From contig CACGTA010000009.1 of assembly GCA_902575815.1 (NCBI GenBank), positions 1 through 42,746 on the forward strand: DNA of 42,746 nt, written 5' to 3'. The notes under the pieces were generated by a model, which had not been told where the DNA came from, searched no databases, and saw only the letters and a program-made list of their open reading frames with translations. Positions 39,639-42,746 of this stretch are shown here, one piece after another. Origin of the DNA: an uncultured Alphaproteobacteria bacterium (lineage in GTDB: Bacteria > Pseudomonadota > Alphaproteobacteria > HIMB59 > GCA-002718135). The position numbers and the translations under genes were made by a program. Every line of letters begins with the position of its first letter. The first letter of the stretch is position 1.

Positions 39639-40998
39639 TAGTAAAATTCATTTTATAGGTATTTCAGGAATAGGAATGTCTGGTATTGCAGAATTGATGT
39701 TAGATAAAGGATATTCGATTCAGGGTAGTGATATATCAGTAAACGACAATACAAAAAGATTAAAGAAAAAAGGTATAAAATTTTTTTTAGGACATAATAA
39801 AAAAAATATTAAATATGCCGATGCCGTCGTTTATTCATCAGCTATAAAAAAAAATAATCCTGAAATAAGAGAGGCATATATTAAAAAAATACCTCTTCTT
39901 ACTCGAGCTGATATGCTTTCAGAATTAATGAAAAATAAAAAATCTATTGCTATAGCCGGATCTCATGGAAAAACTACGACTACTAGTTTGGTTGGAAACA
40001 TTTTTAATGAAGCAGGTTTAGACCCTACTATTGTTAATGGCGGTATTATAAATTCTTTTTCAAACAATAATCGCTATGGAAAAGGGGAATGGATGATTGT
40101 AGAGGCAGACGAAAGTGATGGCACCTTTTTAAAACTCCCACATCAAATATCAATTATTACTAATTTAGACGTTGAACACATGGATTTTTATAAATCGAAG
40201 AAAAATTTAATTAATGCATTTGAAAAATTTATAAATTTGCTTCCGTTTTATGGAACCACAATAATGTGCTATGATGATAAGAACCTTAAATTACTAATTA
40301 ACAAAATAAAAACTAGAAATATTTTTACTTATTCAATAAAAAATAAAAAAGCAGATGTATTAATCTTTGACATTATTCAAAACAAACTAAAAACTTCCTT
40401 TAAATTAAAAATTAACAATAAAATTATTCATTCTTCTAATTATAAATTTACTATCAATGCAATCGGAAATCACAATATTTTAAATGCAACTGCAAGTATT
40501 GTTGCGGCTAAATTAAATGGAATAAAAAATAAAGATATTAATAACGCCTTGACTAATTATGTTGGTGTTAAAAGAAGATTCTCATTTATTGGAAAAAAAA
40601 ATAAGTCCTTTGTATACGATGATTATGCGCATCATCCAACTGAAATTGCAGCTACATTAAGTGCAGCTAAAAGTCTAAAAAATAAAGTAATAGTTGTTTT
40701 TCAACCACACAGATACACTAGAACTAAAACACTAATTGGAGAATTTGTAAAAGTTTTATCAAAAGTTGATTATTTATTTTTATTAGAAACTTATTCAGCT
40801 GGAGAAAAAATTATCAAGGGAGCGACTTCAAAAGATATATTTTCTAAAATATTAAAAAAAAATAAAAATACTACATATTTAAAGAATATAAGTGATTTAA
40901 ATAAATTAATGAAACCTCATACTATGAATCAAAATACCATTGTTTTTATGGGTGCAGGCTCAATATCAAGTATTGCAAAAAAATATTTGAATAACTAA
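39628..40998 (+). CDS. murC: UDP-N-acetylmuramate:L-alanine ligase
   Basis: MurC adds L-alanine to UDP-MurNAc, the first stem-peptide step. The 456-residue product has the N-terminal nucleotide-sugar site FIGISGIGMSGIAELM, GSDIS, the ATP loop AGSHGKTTTTS (residues 110-120), EADESDGTFLKL, NLDVEHMDFY, and GNHNILNATAS. GVKRRFSF and YDDYAHHPTEI carry the invariant Asp, and QPHRYTRT follows. All the positions I checked are standard, in contrast to MurD upstream. The ATG at 39628 overlaps murG by 11 bases and the stop overlaps the murB ATG (TAATG). Confidence 0.96.
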   Translation: MKINSKIHFIGISGIGMSGIAELMLDKGYSIQGSDISVNDNTKRLKKKGIKFFLGHNKKNIKYADAVVYSSAIKKNNPEIREAYIKKIPLLTRADMLSELMKNKKSIAIAGSHGKTTTTSLVGNIFNEAGLDPTIVNGGIINSFSNNNRYGKGEWMIVEADESDGTFLKLPHQISIITNLDVEHMDFYKSKKNLINAFEKFINLLPFYGTTIMCYDDKNLKLLINKIKTRNIFTYSIKNKKADVLIFDIIQNKLKTSFKLKINNKIIHSSNYKFTINAIGNHNILNATASIVAAKLNGIKNKDINNALTNYVGVKRRFSFIGKKNKSFVYDDYAHHPTEIAATLSAAKSLKNKVIVVFQPHRYTRTKTLIGEFVKVLSKVDYLFLLETYSAGEKIIKGATSKDIFSKILKKNKNTTYLKNISDLNKLMKPHTMNQNTIVFMGAGSISSIAKKYLNN

Positions 40999-41891
40999 TG
41001 TCAAAAAAAATTATAGAATTAGCTGATAAACTTAAAAGTAAAATTTACTCAGATTATAATGCTGGTAAACATACTTGGTTCAGAACAGGTGGTAATGCAA
41101 AAATATTTGCTATAGTTGAAGATAATTTAGAGTTAGAAATAATACTAAATGAAATAAATAATGAAAATTTTTACATAATAGGGTCAGGTTCAAATCTTTT
41201 AATTAGAGATAATGGTTACAATGGAACTCTTATAAAATTAGGCAAAGGTTTTAATACTATTAATATTAATGATAACAAACTTGAAGTTGGCGCTAGTATT
41301 TTAGACATTAATTTATCAAATTATGCATTTAGACAAAATATAGAAGGTTTTGAATTTTACAGTGGTATTCCAGGGTCAATAGGTGGAGCAGTAAAAATGA
41401 ATGCAGGTTGCTATGGTTCAGAAACAGTAGATCTTATAAATAGTATAGAAATTTGTGATAATTTTGGTCAAAGAAAGACAATTACAAAAGATAAACTAAA
41501 TCTAAAATATAGATCTTCAAAAATTAATAATACAGAAATTGTTACAAAAGCTATTTTTAATTTTAATTATGGAGATCAAAATTTAATCAAAGAAAAGATT
41601 AATGAAATAAAGAATAAACGTTTAGAATCTCAGCCAATTAAAAATAAAACTTCTGGCAGCACTTTTAAAAATCCTAAAAATTTTCATGCAGCAAAATTAA
41701 TTGAGGAAGCAGGATGCAAAGGTACCAATTATGGAGATGCATATGTGAGTGATAAACATGCAAATTTTTTAATAAACAGGGGAAGTGCCTCAGCAACAGA
41801 TATAGAAAACCTAGGTAAAAGTATTGTTGAAAAAGTATATGAAAAATTCAATGTAAAATTGGAATGGGAGGTAAAAATAATAGGTGAGTAA
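40998..41891 (+). CDS. murB: UDP-N-acetylenolpyruvoylglucosamine reductase
   Basis: MurB is the FAD enzyme that reduces UDP-GlcNAc-enolpyruvate to UDP-MurNAc with NADPH. The 297-residue length fits the shorter type without the E. coli insertion. Motifs: TWFRTGGNAKIFA near residue 26, IGSGSNLLIRDNGYNG near 56, FYSGIPGSIGGAVKMNAGCYG near 117, and YRSSKI. The catalytic serine is in SGSTFKNP near 220, and GCKGTNYGDAYVSDKHANF follows. The catalytic Glu is in LEWEVKIIGE at the very C-terminus. The gene's last eight bases overlap the GTG start of ddl. Confidence 0.96.
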   Translation: MSKKIIELADKLKSKIYSDYNAGKHTWFRTGGNAKIFAIVEDNLELEIILNEINNENFYIIGSGSNLLIRDNGYNGTLIKLGKGFNTININDNKLEVGASILDINLSNYAFRQNIEGFEFYSGIPGSIGGAVKMNAGCYGSETVDLINSIEICDNFGQRKTITKDKLNLKYRSSKINNTEIVTKAIFNFNYGDQNLIKEKINEIKNKRLESQPIKNKTSGSTFKNPKNFHAAKLIEEAGCKGTNYGDAYVSDKHANFLINRGSASATDIENLGKSIVEKVYEKFNVKLEWEVKIIGE

Positions 41892-42746
41892 TAAAAAATT
41901 TTTAATTTTAGAAGGAGGTAATAATGAAGAGCACGATGTATCTCTGGTGACCTCTAGAGAAATTCAAAAAATTCTTAATCAAAATAAATTGAAGTTTAAG
42001 ACATTAAGAGTTAATCCTAAAAACTTTCATAAAAAAATAATTAATTATAAAAATTTTGTTTGTATTAATGCTTTACATGGACCTTTTGGTGAAGATGGAC
42101 AAACTCAAAAAATTTTAAAAAAAAATAAAATTCCTTTTTCTCATTCAAATATAAAATCATCTAATCTATGTTTTAATAAATCTGCATCTAAGAAAGAAAT
42201 TATTAAAAATAAATTAATGTCTCCAAAATATTATCTTTTAAATATAAATGATTTAACTGAGAAGAAATTAATTATTATCAAAAGTAAATTAAAAAAATTT
42301 GTTATTAAGCCTAATAGAAGTGGTTCAAGTTTTGGTATAAAAATAATTAAAAATCAAAAAGAATTTGATATTTTAATTTCTAATTTAGATGAATTTAAAA
42401 GGAAACTTAATAATCACAAAGAAATTTTAATAGAAGAGTATATATCTGGAAGAGAGCTCACAGTTTCAACTATTAAATTAGATAAAAAAATTCACGCACT
42501 TGCTGTTACAGAGATAAAATCAAAAAATAATTTTTTTGATTATAAAGCAAAATATTCAAAAGGTTATGCTAAACATATTTTGCCAGCTAAGTTAAATAAA
42601 ATAAATTATGTTAAATGTCTTAAATTTGCTATTAAAGCTCATAAGCTTTTAGGTTGTAATTCACTTGCAAGAACTGATTTTATTTTTGATACAAAAAAAA
42701 ATAAAATCTTCTTTTTAGAAACAAATACTCAACCTGGACTTACTCC
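41884..42746 (+). CDS. ddl: D-alanine:D-alanine ligase, partial, 3' end outside window
   Basis: Ddl joins two D-alanines for MurF. The first 287 codons are present and the gene runs off the right edge. The best start is GTG at 41884, overlapping murB by eight bases. Family motifs: LEGGNNEEHDVSL at the N-terminus, HGPFGEDGQTQ near residue 62, KPNRSGSSFGI near 142 (ATP-grasp glycine loop), YISGRELTVS near 188, and FLETNTQPGLT at the edge, where the Glu and Asn bind magnesium. About 15-20 residues should remain beyond the window. The usual next genes are ftsQ-ftsA-ftsZ. Confidence 0.93.
   Translation, partial: MSNKKFLILEGGNNEEHDVSLVTSREIQKILNQNKLKFKTLRVNPKNFHKKIINYKNFVCINALHGPFGEDGQTQKILKKNKIPFSHSNIKSSNLCFNKSASKKEIIKNKLMSPKYYLLNINDLTEKKLIIIKSKLKKFVIKPNRSGSSFGIKIIKNQKEFDILISNLDEFKRKLNNHKEILIEEYISGRELTVSTIKLDKKIHALAVTEIKSKNNFFDYKAKYSKGYAKHILPAKLNKINYVKCLKFAIKAHKLLGCNSLARTDFIFDTKKNKIFFLETNTQPGLT

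Overview
The window reads as a stretch of chromosome from a streamlined, very AT-rich Gram-negative bacterium, most likely a marine alphaproteobacterium of the SAR11-like / HIMB59 (AEGEAN-169) type. The clues are the low G+C (roughly 30% or less by eye, estimated not computed), almost no intergenic space, many start/stop overlaps (ATGA, TAATG, TTGA), outer-membrane genes (bamD, mlaA, mlaC), a diaminopimelate-type MurE, the carAB / yqeY-dnaG-rpoD arrangement, and an RNase P RNA just upstream of mraZ. The placement is inferred from gene content and order; no database search was possible.

Layout. (1) Positions 1-5311, minus strand: carA-carB-greA followed by an ELM1-like gene cut by the window edge; this is pyrimidine/arginine precursor synthesis plus a transcription elongation factor. 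(2) 5432-10626, plus strand: yqeY-dnaG-rpoD-MBL-fold hydrolase, a version of the macromolecular synthesis operon. (3) 10642-21206: a carbohydrate island. A minus-strand GH4 alpha-glycosidase lies beside a CAT-anticodon tRNA. A plus-strand operon follows: sugar-binding protein, two permeases, class II aldolase, an Fe/2-oxoglutarate-type (PhyH) protein, two Gfo/Idh/MocA dehydrogenases, an aldo/keto reductase and a sugar isomerase/epimerase. No transporter ATPase is present. (4) 21231-28507: envelope and repair genes (mlaA-mlaC, uvrD, bamD-ligA, an amidase). (5) 28528-42746, plus strand: rnpB, then a dcw cluster: mraZ-rsmH-ftsL-ftsI-murE-murF-mraY-murD-ftsW-murG-murC-murB-ddl, cut at the right edge inside ddl.

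How it fits together. The dcw genes supply cytoplasmic peptidoglycan precursor synthesis (Mur ligases, MurB, Ddl), lipid steps (MraY, MurG) and septal synthesis (FtsI, FtsW, FtsL). Four 10-bp-phased CCCAT boxes lie over the mraZ promoter and look like its MraZ autoregulatory operator. The carbohydrate island looks like an import and breakdown pathway for a glycoside: a GH4 enzyme (oxidative 3-keto mechanism), dehydrogenases, an isomerase and an aldolase. The substrate cannot be read from sequence.

Most worth a second look: the PhyH-family protein has no HxD/E metal motif where one is expected (it reads H-S-G, as in Fe/2OG halogenases); MurD carries Asn in place of an otherwise invariant Asp and Phe in place of a conserved His; the MraZ operator is unusually clear; rsmH contains a GC-rich patch; and RpoD begins with an extremely lysine-rich tail.
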